From: Zhongshania aliphaticivorans
Lineage (GTDB): Bacteria; Pseudomonadota; Gammaproteobacteria; Pseudomonadales; Spongiibacteraceae
Length of the DNA: 64,000 nucleotides
Reading direction: 5' to 3'
Assembly: GCF_902705875.1 (NCBI RefSeq)
Contig: NZ_CACSIK010000001.1
Coordinates: 1,605,994 to 1,669,993 of the forward strand
Made by a program: the position numbers and the translations under genes. The notes beneath the pieces were generated by a model. The model was not told the origin of the DNA. It did no database searches and saw nothing but the letters and a program-made list of their open reading frames with translations. Below, in pieces: positions 17,715-26,965 of this stretch (position 1 is the stretch's first letter; each line of letters begins with the position of its first letter).

Positions 17715-19604
17715 ATGAGCTATCAGGTGTTGGCGCGGAAATGGCGCCCGAAAACCTTTCGTGAAATGGCCGGTCAGAACCATGTATTAAAGGCATTGGT
17801 TAATGCCCTTGATCATGATCGTCTGCATCACGCCTATTTATTTACCGGCACACGAGGTGTTGGTAAAACAACCATTGCCCGAATTTTAGCCAAATGTCTA
17901 AATTGTGAAGTAGGCGTTAGCTCTGAACCCTGTGGCCAGTGCAATGCCTGCGTTGCCATAAATGAAGGTCGTTTTGTCGACTTGATTGAAGTGGATGCTG
18001 CATCCAGAACCAAAGTCGAAGACACCCGAGAAATTCTGGATAATGTGCAATACACGCCATCTCAGGGGCGTTATAAGGTATACCTCATTGATGAGGTGCA
18101 CATGCTTAGTAGCAGTAGTTTTAATGCGCTGCTGAAAACCCTAGAAGAGCCTCCTGCCCATGTGAAATTTTTGTTGGCCACTACTGATCCACAAAAGTTA
18201 CCCGCGACAATTTTATCTCGCTGCTTGCAGTTTAATTTAAAGAACCTGACCCCTGAGCGCATTGTTGATTATTTAAAAACAGTGCTCGAACATGAAATGG
18301 TTCAGTACGATGAGTCTTCTTTGTGGTTATTGGGCCGCGCAGCTGATGGCAGTATGCGTGATGCCTTGAGTTTGACTGATCAGGCGATTGCTTTTGGGTC
18401 AGGAAAGTTAGGCGATGCCGATGTGCGCCAAATGCTTGGCACGATTGATCATAACTCGGTTTATCGCTTAGTTGAGGCCTTGGCAAATAGCGATGGTGCA
18501 GAGCTGTTGTCTGTCGTGGCTGATCTCGCCGAAATGGGGGCGGATTTTAGCGGTGTAATTAGTGAGTTGTTAGTGGTTATGCACCGTTTAGCGGTTGCCC
18601 AGACCGTGCCTGAAGGCTTAGATAATAGCTTGGGTGATCGAGACAAAATAATCGCTTTAGCATCGGCGCTAGCGGCGGAAGATGTACAGTTTTATTACCA
18701 GATAGCATTGGCGGGTCGGCGTGATATTGGATTGGCACCTGAGCCTCGGTCTGGTTTAGAAATGCTGCTGCTGAGAATGTTGGCATTTAAACCGCAGGGG
18801 GTTATTGACGGGCCTCGCCAAATACTACCAAAGTCTGTACCGGCAGTGGCGGAGGCCGCTGCTCCGGTAAAAAAGCCTCAGACGCCTGACATTAGGGCTG
18901 TCCCCGTATCTCAAGGGGCTGTGACAACAGGCCGCGAGCTTGAAAAATCACCCGTTGCAGCCACTGAAGCTAAAGATCAAGGTTCTGTCATTGAGCCTGA
19001 AAAGCTTCCTAGTTCGGAATCAATACCGTCCACAGCGACCGAGCTTGGCAGTGAACAGGAAGCAATCGCAGCGGGGCCTGTGGATAGCCCTGCGCATGTA
19101 GCTCAGAGCAGGCCTGATACAGTTTCTGAGGCAGGCTTACAGGCCAACTCACCCCCTTTGAATTCCACTAAATCTGTCCCAGGTACAAGCTTGGTGACAG
19201 AAAAAGTTATTTTCGAGATGTTTAATGAAGTGACTTGGCGTGAGCAATTTGATGTTTTTCAATTACCGGGAATGTTGGGCAGTGTGGCGAGCCACTGTCA
19301 AATTCAAGCCTTAACGGAAACCACTGTTACATTTAATATAGAATCCGAAAATGCGACATTATTAAATGATCGACACGTGGAAAGGCTTGCCGAATTGTTG
19401 TCAGAGTATTTTGCCAAACCCTTGAAAGTTGAGGTTAATATTGGTGATGTTGCTTATGAAACACCGGCCGCGTTCAAGCAGCGTTGCTTAGCTGAACGTT
19501 TAGTTATTGCGAAACAGGCGCTGCGCAGCGACGCTTATGTAAAGCGTATAATTGAAGAATTTGATGGCGTCTTAGATGAAGAGTCTATACGTCTTGTTGA
19601 TTAG
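17715..19604 (+). CDS. dnaX: DNA polymerase III tau/gamma subunit
   Basis: Clamp-loader ATPase. The ATG at 17715 (AGGA 8 bases before) gives [12 protein letters not shown], the standard start, and 629 residues for tau. Domain order: AAA+ with Walker A GTRGVGKT at 45-52, a zinc site (Cys64, 73, 76, 79), Walker B LIDEVHML, the lid and domain III to about residue 370, a long low-complexity Pro/Ala/Glu linker, and a C-terminal polymerase-binding region. A slippery A-AAA-AAG at codons 385-387 probably yields a shorter gamma form. ybaB and recR follow in the usual order. Confidence 0.96.
   Translation: MSYQVLARKWRPKTFREMAGQNHVLKALVNALDHDRLHHAYLFTGTRGVGKTTIARILAKCLNCEVGVSSEPCGQCNACVAINEGRFVDLIEVDAASRTKVEDTREILDNVQYTPSQGRYKVYLIDEVHMLSSSSFNALLKTLEEPPAHVKFLLATTDPQKLPATILSRCLQFNLKNLTPERIVDYLKTVLEHEMVQYDESSLWLLGRAADGSMRDALSLTDQAIAFGSGKLGDADVRQMLGTIDHNSVYRLVEALANSDGAELLSVVADLAEMGADFSGVISELLVVMHRLAVAQTVPEGLDNSLGDRDKIIALASALAAEDVQFYYQIALAGRRDIGLAPEPRSGLEMLLLRMLAFKPQGVIDGPRQILPKSVPAVAEAAAPVKKPQTPDIRAVPVSQGAVTTGRELEKSPVAATEAKDQGSVIEPEKLPSSESIPSTATELGSEQEAIAAGPVDSPAHVAQSRPDTVSEAGLQANSPPLNSTKSVPGTSLVTEKVIFEMFNEVTWREQFDVFQLPGMLGSVASHCQIQALTETTVTFNIESENATLLNDRHVERLAELLSEYFAKPLKVEVNIGDVAYETPAAFKQRCLAERLVIAKQALRSDAYVKRIIEEFDGVLDEESIRLVD
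18851..18889 (+). promoter_or_regulatory. Programmed -1 frameshift signal in dnaX
   Basis: The heptamer A-AAA-AAG (18869-18875) lies in the correct phase (GTA AAA AAG, codons 385-387). A Shine-Dalgarno-like GGAGG sits upstream at 18851-18855. After a -1 slip the ribosome reads GCC TCA GAC GCC and then TGA at 18887-18889, giving a gamma product of about 391 residues that ends just after clamp-loader domain III. A CCCC/GGGG stem lies about 25 bases further on. This matches the E. coli dnaX mechanism. Confidence 0.75.
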
Positions 19605-19615
19605 TGAGAGGCAAT

Positions 19616-19939
19616 ATGAAACCTGATTTGAATGAGTTAATGAAAAAAGCCACTGAAATGCAGGAAAAAATGCAGAAGGCACAAGAAGAACTGGCTAACG
19701 TTGAGGTGCAAGGCGAGTCAGGAGCAGGCCTAGTAAAAGTGACCATGACAGGCCGCCATGATGTGCGACGGGTAGCAATTGATCCTAGTTTGATGACTGA
19801 AGATAAAGAAATTCTAGAAGATTTATTGGCAGCGGCAGTCAACGATGCTGTGCGTAAGGTGGAAAAAAATAACCAAGATAGTATGGGAGGGATGATGTCC
19901 GGTTTAGGCATGCCCTCCGGCTTTAAAATGCCTTTCTAA
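19616..19939 (+). CDS. ybaB: YbaB/EbfC nucleoid-associated protein
   Basis: A 107-residue DNA-binding dimer of the YbaB/EbfC family: N-terminal helix [19 protein letters not shown], then [29 protein letters not shown]. The ATG at 19616 has GAGAGG upstream and was chosen over the GTG at 19604. It lies 11 bases after dnaX and 2 before recR, the classic dnaX-ybaB-recR operon. Confidence 0.95.
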   Translation: MKPDLNELMKKATEMQEKMQKAQEELANVEVQGESGAGLVKVTMTGRHDVRRVAIDPSLMTEDKEILEDLLAAAVNDAVRKVEKNNQDSMGGMMSGLGMPSGFKMPF

Positions 19940-19941
19940 TT

Positions 19942-20541
19942 ATGAGTTATAGCCCTCTAATTGATGATTTAATTGATGCTTTGCGATGTTTGCCCGGTGT
20001 CGGAGCCAAGTCTGCCCAGCGTATGACCTTTCAATTGCTTGAGCGGAATCGCCCGGCCGCAGCGCGACTGGCTGTTGCCTTGAGTAAGGCCGCAGAGCAT
20101 GTTGGCCACTGTACGAGTTGCCGAACCCTCACAGAGCATGAGCAATGCTATATTTGCGCAGACCAGCGGCGCGACCAGCAAACGATTTGTGTTGTCGAGT
20201 CCCCCGCAGACGTTGTCGCCTTTGAACAAAGTGGAGACTATAAAGGTTTGTACTTCGTATTGATGGGGCATTTGTCACCAATTGATGGAATCGGCCCAGC
20301 TGAAATTGGCATTGATAGACTACTACAGCGTACAGAGGAGTTATCAATTAAGGAGCTGATTTTGGCAACGAACCCTACCGTTGAGGGTGAGGCGACGGCT
20401 TATTATATTACTGAGCAAATGCGCAGCCGAGGGGTAGCTGTGAGTCGTATTGCTCACGGAGTACCTTTAGGTGGTGAGTTAGAATACGTGGACAGCGGTA
20501 CGCTGGCCCATGCACTAAAAGGACGCCGTCCAATTGACTGA
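19942..20541 (+). CDS. recR: Recombination protein RecR
   Basis: Recombinational repair protein acting with RecF and RecO to load RecA at gaps. The 199 residues are normal. It shows the N-terminal helix-hairpin-helix ([15 protein letters not shown]), a C4 zinc finger (CTSCRTL...CYIC), the Toprim core ([14 protein letters not shown] and [13 protein letters not shown]) and [16 protein letters not shown]. The stop overlaps the rnd start by 8 bases. Confidence 0.96.
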   Translation: MSYSPLIDDLIDALRCLPGVGAKSAQRMTFQLLERNRPAAARLAVALSKAAEHVGHCTSCRTLTEHEQCYICADQRRDQQTICVVESPADVVAFEQSGDYKGLYFVLMGHLSPIDGIGPAEIGIDRLLQRTEELSIKELILATNPTVEGEATAYYITEQMRSRGVAVSRIAHGVPLGGELEYVDSGTLAHALKGRRPID

Positions 20542-21652
20542 TCCAGTAGAATCTCGTGTTTATATCGATACTGATGCCGGCCTTGCTGATGCTTGCCGAG
20601 TTTGGGCCGAGGCCCCATTTCTTGCGATTGATACCGAATTTATCCGTACCGATACCTTTTATCCCATTGCTGGATTGTTGCAGGTGGGTGCCAACGGTGA
20701 GCTGTATTTAATTGATCCATTGCCAATCAGTGATTGGTCGCTATTTACTGAATTACTGCGGCGGAATGATTTACCAAAAGTCATACACTCTTGCAGTGAA
20801 GACCTTGAGGTGTTTCAGGTTTTATTTCAGTGTATACCCCAGCCCTTGTTGGATACTCAAGTGGGGGCTGCGCTTGCTGGCATGGGGGCGAGTTTAAGCT
20901 ATCAGCGGTTAGTAATGGAGTGTCTTGGTGTTCATGTGGAAAAGGGAGAAACCCGTTCCGATTGGCTACTTCGCCCCTTAAGTGATAGTCAGTGTGTTTA
21001 TGCTGCTTTGGATGTCCTTTATTTGCAGCGGATTTATCCAATGCTATGTCAGCGCCTAGAAGAAAAAGGGGCGCTGGAGTGGTGGTATGAAGATTGTGCA
21101 TTACTTACGCATCAATCTGAAAACCCTGCGCCCACTAGTGAGTATTATTTGAAAGTTAAATCATTGTGGAAGCTTAGCCGAAGACAGCAGTACGCTTTAC
21201 AGATGTTGTGCGATTGGCGTGAAACTGAAGCACGGGCTCGAAATATACCGCGAGGCAGGGTGTTAAAAGATGCTGCGTGTTTTGAAATATCTAGGCAACA
21301 ACCTAATGACGCGGGGCAATTAAACCGGATAAAAGACGTCTCTTCCGGGAGTGTCAGGCGCTATGGCGACACTGTGTTAGAGATATTATCCAATGCCAAT
21401 GAGAGTGATGAAGCTTGTTTTCCGCCACCGGCAACCAGACCGCTTACACCGGCTCAAACCCAGCTTTATAAAAAAATGAAATCGGTAGCAGAGCAAGTGG
21501 CTAATGATCATGATATTGCAGCCGAGGTTTTTATAAAAAAGCGGGATATAGAGAGTATTATTCGCTCAGGCACGATGTCTGGTGTTTCAACATCATGGCG
21601 TAAGTTGTTGATTGGTAATAAATTGTTAGCTCTAGTTGAGGGCGGGTCATGA
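20534..21652 (+). CDS. rnd: Ribonuclease D
   Basis: 3'-5' exoribonuclease maturing tRNAs and small RNAs. DEDDy exonuclease motifs are present: [18 protein letters not shown], the Asp of [10 protein letters not shown], and YAALDVLYL. An HRDC domain ([33 protein letters not shown]) and a second HRDC-like segment follow. The start is TTG at 20534 with AAAGGA upstream, overlapping recR. The stop overlaps the ycgL start as ATGA. The 372 residues match the family. Confidence 0.93.
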   Translation: MTDPVESRVYIDTDAGLADACRVWAEAPFLAIDTEFIRTDTFYPIAGLLQVGANGELYLIDPLPISDWSLFTELLRRNDLPKVIHSCSEDLEVFQVLFQCIPQPLLDTQVGAALAGMGASLSYQRLVMECLGVHVEKGETRSDWLLRPLSDSQCVYAALDVLYLQRIYPMLCQRLEEKGALEWWYEDCALLTHQSENPAPTSEYYLKVKSLWKLSRRQQYALQMLCDWRETEARARNIPRGRVLKDAACFEISRQQPNDAGQLNRIKDVSSGSVRRYGDTVLEILSNANESDEACFPPPATRPLTPAQTQLYKKMKSVAEQVANDHDIAAEVFIKKRDIESIIRSGTMSGVSTSWRKLLIGNKLLALVEGGS

Positions 21653-21927
21653 AGCGTATTTGCGCGGTTTATCGCAGCTCACGTACCGAGGGTATGTATT
21701 TGTATGTTGACCACCAAGAAGATTTGTCGCGGGTTCCAGAGGACTTGCTGAAGCGCTTTGGCCAGCCTCAGCGTTCAATGACACTGGTGCTAAATGCGGA
21801 GCGAAAATTAGCACGTGCCGATGTTAATAAGGTTATGGCAGAGATTGCGGAAAAGGGGTTTTACCTTCAGTTGCCGCCTCAGCCTGAAAGTTTGAATCCG
21901 CGTGTTGTGCCAGAAGCGGATTACTGA
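21649..21927 (+). CDS. ycgL: YcgL domain protein
   Basis: A 92-residue protein of the YcgL family (CAVYRSSRTEGMYLYVDHQEDLSRVPEDLLKRFG region), with a small alpha/beta fold and no defined biochemical role. It is translationally coupled to rnd (ATGA) and followed by ycgN; this rnd-ycgL-ycgN order recurs in Pseudomonas and relatives. Confidence 0.9.
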   Translation: MKRICAVYRSSRTEGMYLYVDHQEDLSRVPEDLLKRFGQPQRSMTLVLNAERKLARADVNKVMAEIAEKGFYLQLPPQPESLNPRVVPEADY

Positions 21928-21935
21928 GAATCAGT

Positions 21936-22388
21936 ATGGCCGATATAGTCCGGCGACCATTTTGGGAGCGTAAAACCTTAGCGGAGATGTCAGCGGAAGA
22001 GTGGGAATCTGTCTGTGACGGATGCGGAAAGTGCTGCCTTCATAAATTAGAAGATCACGATAGCGGAGAGGTTTTTTACACAGATGTTGCCTGCCGCTTA
22101 TTAGATACCGATCAATGTCGCTGTAGCAATTATGGTGAAAGGCGAAAATTGGTCCCTAACTGCGTATCATTGCGAGAAAGCGATCCAGCTGAGATGTTCT
22201 GGCTACCGCAAAGCTGTGGATATCGTACTTTGGCCGAAGGGCGGGAGTTAGAGGATTGGCATCCATTAATCTCTGGCAACACTGATAGTGTTCATTTCGC
22301 TGCAGTGTCTGTTCGAGGGCGCTGTATGAGTGAGAGCAAAGTTGATACTGAAGATTACGAAGATCGCATTATTTATTGGGTGGAGTAG
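21936..22388 (+). CDS. ycgN: YcgN family Cys-cluster protein (UPF0260)
   Basis: A 150-residue protein with the CxxCxxCC cluster of the YkgJ/YcgN type (VCDGCGKCCLHK) plus further cysteines in DVACRLLDTDQCRCSNY and VPNCVSL, suggesting a zinc or Fe-S site. Function is not established. It follows ycgL by 8 bases and is probably the end of the recR-rnd-ycgL-ycgN operon, with the next small membrane protein possibly included. Confidence 0.88.
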   Translation: MADIVRRPFWERKTLAEMSAEEWESVCDGCGKCCLHKLEDHDSGEVFYTDVACRLLDTDQCRCSNYGERRKLVPNCVSLRESDPAEMFWLPQSCGYRTLAEGRELEDWHPLISGNTDSVHFAAVSVRGRCMSESKVDTEDYEDRIIYWVE

Positions 22389-22395
22389 GTGACAG

Positions 22396-22803
22396 ATGAT
22401 TGACCTAAGTGACTATAAACTCGCATGGCAGGTTTATCTCAGCGTAGGGCTGGTGGCGTCAGTGATTTGGTGCATGTTACTTCGTCGTTTACCGATAAGG
22501 GCAATACGTTATTGGCTTATGGCCGCGGGTGTGGTCTTTTTGTTTCTACCGGTTCGTCACCCTGAAATGTCTGAATTATGGGTTCCTTCGGCTGGTGCTG
22601 CGGTATTATCACTTTTGACAGAAGGCCTTGAGGCCGCTATTCCGATGTTGTTGGTCATTGCTATATCTCAAATATTGGCGCTTGTTGTTGGTATATTGCT
22701 GAGCTATGTATTTGGCGCTAAGGGTCAAGATAATAAGAAATCAGTAGCAACGTCTTCAGAGGCGAGTAAAGTACGCACAGAACCTGAAATTGGTCTAGAT
22801 TAG
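22396..22803 (+). CDS. Small inner-membrane protein, unknown
   Basis: 135 residues with about three membrane segments (near 10-27, 36-53 and 78-107) and a hydrophilic tail. I do not recognise the family. It starts 7 bases after ycgN and may be its operon partner. No catalytic motif is seen. Confidence 0.7.
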   Translation: MIDLSDYKLAWQVYLSVGLVASVIWCMLLRRLPIRAIRYWLMAAGVVFLFLPVRHPEMSELWVPSAGAAVLSLLTEGLEAAIPMLLVIAISQILALVVGILLSYVFGAKGQDNKKSVATSSEASKVRTEPEIGLD

Positions 22804-22961
22804 GCTTAGGGCTATGCAGTTTATAGCTGCTTGCTTTTAAATTGCGATAGATTCGCTATACTTTGTCGGCAAAATGCAACAATGTCATGTAATTGAAGCT
22901 AAATCATAACCATAATGCATTGGACGCGAGCCAACGTATAAAAGCGTTATTAGGGAAGTCG

Positions 22962-23768
22962 ATGGATTTGGAACTAGTCAGCGTTGATGGTGGCGATAAA
23001 TATGCGATCACGGCGTCATCTGTACTTATAGGCCGGGACGCGAGCAATGATATTACGATTGCGAAAGATTTGCTGTCTCGATGCCATGCAAAACTCAGTC
23101 TTGCTGAAGACGAGTGGTTGCTAGAAGACTTGGATTCTACTAATGGCACGTCAGTAAATAACCGTCAGATAACTCGGCCAACCAAGGTTAAGGCGGGTGA
23201 TGTTATTAAATTTGGTGAGATGGCATATTATCTTAAAAATGCCTCCGGCGATGAGAGAACCATTGTTGCTTCCCGTCTCCCACAAAAAGAGCTAACAGGC
23301 GGCTCTGTCGTCGTAGATGAGGAGTCGGATGGTGATGTTACCTCATTTCAGCAGTCTTACCAGCTTCCCTCAGGCTGGACTAATGTCGAAAAAAGTCCCG
23401 CTTACACCCAAGAATCTATAGATAAACTCATAAAGCGAACCATCACATCTAAACAACTTAACCCAGATGTCGTATTAGTCTTTTATATTAATCAGGCTAG
23501 GCCGCTTGTTTACGGAATTTCAGCCAAAAAGGCCGAGTCCTTTTGGAGCATTGGTCGTGGCCAAGATGTAAAGGTTAAAGTGGATGACCCTAGTATTTCT
23601 ACGCAACATGCGCGTCTTATTTATAAGGCGGGAGTGTGGTCGTTGGAAGATGTAGGTTCTACCAACGGTTTGCGGGTAGATGAAGAAGCTTGCGCGAAAG
23701 TCGTGTTGAAAGATCAAAGTGTGGTTACATTAGGTCGGGTAGATATGGTATTTCGTAAGTTGCAGTAA
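22962..23768 (+). CDS. Protein with two FHA domains
   Basis: About 268 residues with an FHA phosphothreonine-binding domain at each end. FHA1 (about 2-92) shows LIGRDASND, LLSRCHAKL and DLDSTNGTSVN. FHA2 (about 190-266) shows SIGRGQD, SISTQHARL and DVGSTNGLRV. Both keep the Arg, Ser, His and Asn expected for phosphopeptide contact. The middle region (about 95-185) is polar and less conserved. I prefer the ATG at 22962, preceded by AGGGAAG, over an in-frame TTG at 22893 without a ribosome site. It has no signal or membrane segment, so it is cytoplasmic. It heads the cluster ending with a Ser/Thr kinase, whose products it may read. Confidence 0.88.
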   Translation: MDLELVSVDGGDKYAITASSVLIGRDASNDITIAKDLLSRCHAKLSLAEDEWLLEDLDSTNGTSVNNRQITRPTKVKAGDVIKFGEMAYYLKNASGDERTIVASRLPQKELTGGSVVVDEESDGDVTSFQQSYQLPSGWTNVEKSPAYTQESIDKLIKRTITSKQLNPDVVLVFYINQARPLVYGISAKKAESFWSIGRGQDVKVKVDDPSISTQHARLIYKAGVWSLEDVGSTNGLRVDEEACAKVVLKDQSVVTLGRVDMVFRKLQ

Positions 23769-23770
23769 AA

Positions 23771-23794
23771 GAACAAGAACAAGAACAAGAACAA
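23771..23794. repeat. Four tandem copies of GAACAA
   Basis: Four perfect hexamers lie immediately after the FHA gene stop and about 95 bases before the caspase-like gene start. Copy number could vary by slippage and change spacing in the untranslated region; no reading frame is crossed. Confidence 0.85.
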
Positions 23795-23888
23795 TGAAGA
23801 GTAGTTGTCGTTCAGCACACATCTAATTTATTGCATATCTTAGATGGTGAATGACGACATAACTTAAGCAATGGAGGCTAAGGTGGTC

Positions 23889-25538
23889 ATGGTAAATCAT
23901 TTGAGTTCAATCAAACGGGCTTGGCTTGCCTGTCTGACGGTATTGTTCATTATTCTGGCTACGGCCTGTTCTTCCACTCAAGATCAGGAAGCTAATCTTC
24001 CACCATCGAGTGCCGAAGATATCATTTCTGGACTCCAAATAGTGGATTGCCTGTTGCCAGGACAGCTTCGTAAGCTTGGTAATATGTCTTATATGTCACC
24101 CCGAAGACCGGTTAAGACTACCGCCGCTGATTGCCGGATACGCGGTGGTGAATATGTAGCTTATGACCGAGCAGACTACAAAACCGCATTAAATGTATGG
24201 CTGCCTTCTGCTGAGCAAGGTGATGCAGAGGCGCAACTTGCAGTTGGAGAGATTTTTGAAAAAGGTCTTGGTACCGAGCCAAATTATGAAGTGGCTTTGT
24301 TTTGGTATCAAAAGGCAGCTGAACAGGGAAATAAAAGTGCCTTATTCAATTTGGGAACACTCTATGAACAAGGGCTTGGTGTTGAGAAAGATCGTTTAGT
24401 TGCTATAAATTATTATCGTCAAGCTTGGGGGATGCCGGAAAATAGCTTGATTTATCAGGAAACGGCCGAGCGTGAGCAACAGGCTTTGCGTGCAGAGCTT
24501 GCTCAGCAGTTAAAAGCAAAAGATCAGCAGTTAGCCTTGCTGGACAAGCAAATGGCGTCCTTGCAACAAGAATTAAAAACCACCGAAAGTGAATCCTCTA
24601 CTAAAACCCCCTCTGCCGATCTAGCAACCTTACAGCAGTTATTAAAGTCTGTGCACAATGACCGCGCCAGCGTTGAACATCGGCTTTCAACTATTCCAAA
24701 ATTACGCACCCCCTCGGTGGTATTACCCACTGTTGCACCCGTTAGCGGAGGTGATGGACTCAAAGCGGGTGAGGTGGACTTTGGCCGCTATTATGCTTTA
24801 GTCATTGGTAATAAGGATTATTCGGTATTAGATGATCTGGAAACACCTTTAAACGATGCAAAAGAAATTGGCGAGATTCTTGAAAATCAATACGGTTTTC
24901 AGGTTCAGCTACTATTGAATTCGGACCGTTTAACGGTCATGCAGGCAATAAATGAGCTACATAGTGTATTAACAGACAAGGATAATTTGCTTATTTATTA
25001 TGCGGGTCATGGCAGCATGGTTAATGTTGGTGAGCGTGATACAGGGTATTGGTTGCCAATAAATGCGGATCCTCCACCTAATGATTCGTTTTGGGTATCG
25101 AATGAGTTTGTAAGCAACCATCTAGGTCGCTTACAGGCCAAACGGGTTTTAGTCATTGCGGACTCCTGCTACGGAGGCCTATTGTCTTCTGCACCTGGTC
25201 AGTTGTTTATGGGTGAGCGTCGTGTATCTGATAACCCAGAATATATTAAGTATAAACTTCCTCGGCGGTCGAGGTTGCTCCTGTCATCAGGGGGTGATAA
25301 ACCGGTTATTGATCAAGGTGGAGACGGTCACTCAGTATTCGCAAGGGAGTTAATTAATAGCTTGCGCGCTAACAAAGGCGTGTTGTCCGTCCCAGATTTG
25401 TACGTGCAAATACGTGAACCGGTAAAGCGACAAGCAAAAGTTAATAATTTTGTTCAAGAGCCCGTATATAAAATTATAAAAGGCGCTGGCCACGAAGTCG
25501 GTGATTTTTTCTTTGTGCCAACAACAGCAATTAATTAG
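23889..25538 (+). CDS. Lipoprotein caspase-like peptidase (C14) with Sel1 repeats
   Basis: About 549 residues from the ATG at 23889 (an ATG at 23871 adds six; GGAGG at 23873-23877 favours the later one). It has a lipoprotein signal peptide with lipobox LATAC (Cys27), a conserved VDCLLPGQLRKLG region, and two Sel1 repeats (about 105-175, e.g. AQLAVGEIFEKGLG). A coiled coil of about 60 residues and a C-terminal caspase p20-like domain from about 298 follow. The catalytic dyad is visible: His374 in YYAGHGS and Cys427 in IADSCYGG. Such orthocaspases usually cut after Arg or Lys. Lipidation puts it in the periplasm, attached to a membrane, an unusual place for this fold. Confidence 0.87.
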   Translation: MVNHLSSIKRAWLACLTVLFIILATACSSTQDQEANLPPSSAEDIISGLQIVDCLLPGQLRKLGNMSYMSPRRPVKTTAADCRIRGGEYVAYDRADYKTALNVWLPSAEQGDAEAQLAVGEIFEKGLGTEPNYEVALFWYQKAAEQGNKSALFNLGTLYEQGLGVEKDRLVAINYYRQAWGMPENSLIYQETAEREQQALRAELAQQLKAKDQQLALLDKQMASLQQELKTTESESSTKTPSADLATLQQLLKSVHNDRASVEHRLSTIPKLRTPSVVLPTVAPVSGGDGLKAGEVDFGRYYALVIGNKDYSVLDDLETPLNDAKEIGEILENQYGFQVQLLLNSDRLTVMQAINELHSVLTDKDNLLIYYAGHGSMVNVGERDTGYWLPINADPPPNDSFWVSNEFVSNHLGRLQAKRVLVIADSCYGGLLSSAPGQLFMGERRVSDNPEYIKYKLPRRSRLLLSSGGDKPVIDQGGDGHSVFARELINSLRANKGVLSVPDLYVQIREPVKRQAKVNNFVQEPVYKIIKGAGHEVGDFFFVPTTAIN

Positions 25539-25598
25539 ATGCGCTGAGTATGTTAATGGGCAAATTATAACCTTCGATGAATTTAGAGAGCAGACGAC

Positions 25599-26948
25599 GT
25601 GAATAATCAAAATTTCAATAAGACTAGCTTAGCTGCAGCAACAATTACCTGTGCGCTAGTTTTACTACCGGTTGGTGTTTTAGCTGAAGAAGAATGTGAT
25701 AGCAGTGTGTCAACGCGGACTGATAATGGTGATTATACTGATCCAACGGGTGCCGTTGGGAATGGCGGCTTTAGTACTGCTGCAGCGTATGGCGGAACTA
25801 CGCGGGTAACAGAAGCTGAATACACTGAAACGCCCTATGATGAAGTGTATTACGATGAGACGACGTATGATGAAACAGAATACGACAAAGAAACCGAATA
25901 CTCAGAAACATGTGGTGCGCCTGTCAGTGAGTCAACCGGTACTCATGCTCAAGAATTGGCAATGACACTGGGGAACAGAATTTTAAGGCTACGTGCCGAA
26001 ACGTTTTACGAGAGAAAGAAAAAAGGGAATAACAACGCTTATGATTATCGCCCGCTAGGTGGCGCTGCAGGTGCTGACGATACCGGCGGTAATTTGATCA
26101 ATACTGGCCGTTTTTCGTTGTTTAGTTTTGTTGATTTTTCCGAGCGAGACCGGCATGCAAGCTCGCGTAGCGGTGGCTATGAACAAGAACTAGATTCCTA
26201 TACGTTGGGCTTTGATTATCGCCTTGACGACGCTACATTTATTGGCGCAACCGTGACCGGCGCTGATGGCGAGAGTGTTCTAGATACTAACAACGGGGGT
26301 AGCGAGATATCTTCCACGACGATTGGTTTCCATGGCGCAAAATACTGGGGCAACCGCTATGTGGCGGGGTTTGTAGCCTACGGTGCATTAGATATTGATG
26401 TCGGGAGAGCAACCGCAGCTGATCGTTATAGTGCATCCACGGATGGGGAGTATTGGTATGGTGATATTTCAATTGGCTTTGAAGAAAATTATGGCGGCAT
26501 GCGAGTAACACCACAGGCGAGGCTGTTGTTTTTATCAGGTGAGATTGATGCATACCAGGAATCCTCGGCCTCGGGTTTTGGTGTTATTCGTAGTATAGAA
26601 AGTCAGGATATTGATTCGACAACACTTGCTCTGTCTGTGCAAGCGGATTACCCCGTATTACTTAATTGGGGGGTTTTATTACCGTCCTTACGGGTTGAAT
26701 TGCTGGCTGACGGTGGTGATGGCTATAAATCGAATGGCCAGACTTTAAATGATTCTGATAAAAGTGCCATCAGTACCTTTGCTGACCAAGCGGATGATCC
26801 CGATTCAAGTACGGTGTTTGTCTCTTGGGGAGCATCGGCGCAATTTAAACAAGGTCTTTCTGCTTTCTTAGTCTACGAGCGTTTGTTTTATCATGATTAT
26901 TTAGATCGTTATACAACAACATTAGGTGTTCGTTACGAGCTTCCATAA
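25599..26948 (+). CDS. Outer-membrane beta-barrel protein (autotransporter-type)
   Basis: 449 residues from a GTG start with AGAGAG upstream. It has a signal peptide ending near VLA (about 29), then a roughly 85-residue segment rich in Tyr, Asp, Glu and Thr with YDET-type repeats between two cysteine-bearing ends. From about 140 residues on, alternating amphipathic strands with aromatic girdles resemble the autotransporter beta-domain (DSYTLGFDYRLDDATFIGATV, WYGDISIGFEENYGG, TTTLGVRYELP). There is no large passenger, so it is not a classical autotransporter. It lies between the caspase and hydrolase genes, 60 bases after the former. Its role is unknown. Confidence 0.78.
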   Translation: MNNQNFNKTSLAAATITCALVLLPVGVLAEEECDSSVSTRTDNGDYTDPTGAVGNGGFSTAAAYGGTTRVTEAEYTETPYDEVYYDETTYDETEYDKETEYSETCGAPVSESTGTHAQELAMTLGNRILRLRAETFYERKKKGNNNAYDYRPLGGAAGADDTGGNLINTGRFSLFSFVDFSERDRHASSRSGGYEQELDSYTLGFDYRLDDATFIGATVTGADGESVLDTNNGGSEISSTTIGFHGAKYWGNRYVAGFVAYGALDIDVGRATAADRYSASTDGEYWYGDISIGFEENYGGMRVTPQARLLFLSGEIDAYQESSASGFGVIRSIESQDIDSTTLALSVQADYPVLLNWGVLLPSLRVELLADGGDGYKSNGQTLNDSDKSAISTFADQADDPDSSTVFVSWGASAQFKQGLSAFLVYERLFYHDYLDRYTTTLGVRYELP

Positions 26949-26965
26949 CAGTTTATTACGCTAGT

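Noticed and set aside
22842..22862. Possible sigma-70 promoter before the FHA gene (TATACT at 22857-22862)
   Set aside because: The nearest -35-like hexamers have spacers of 9 or 20 bases, so the pairing is not convincing.
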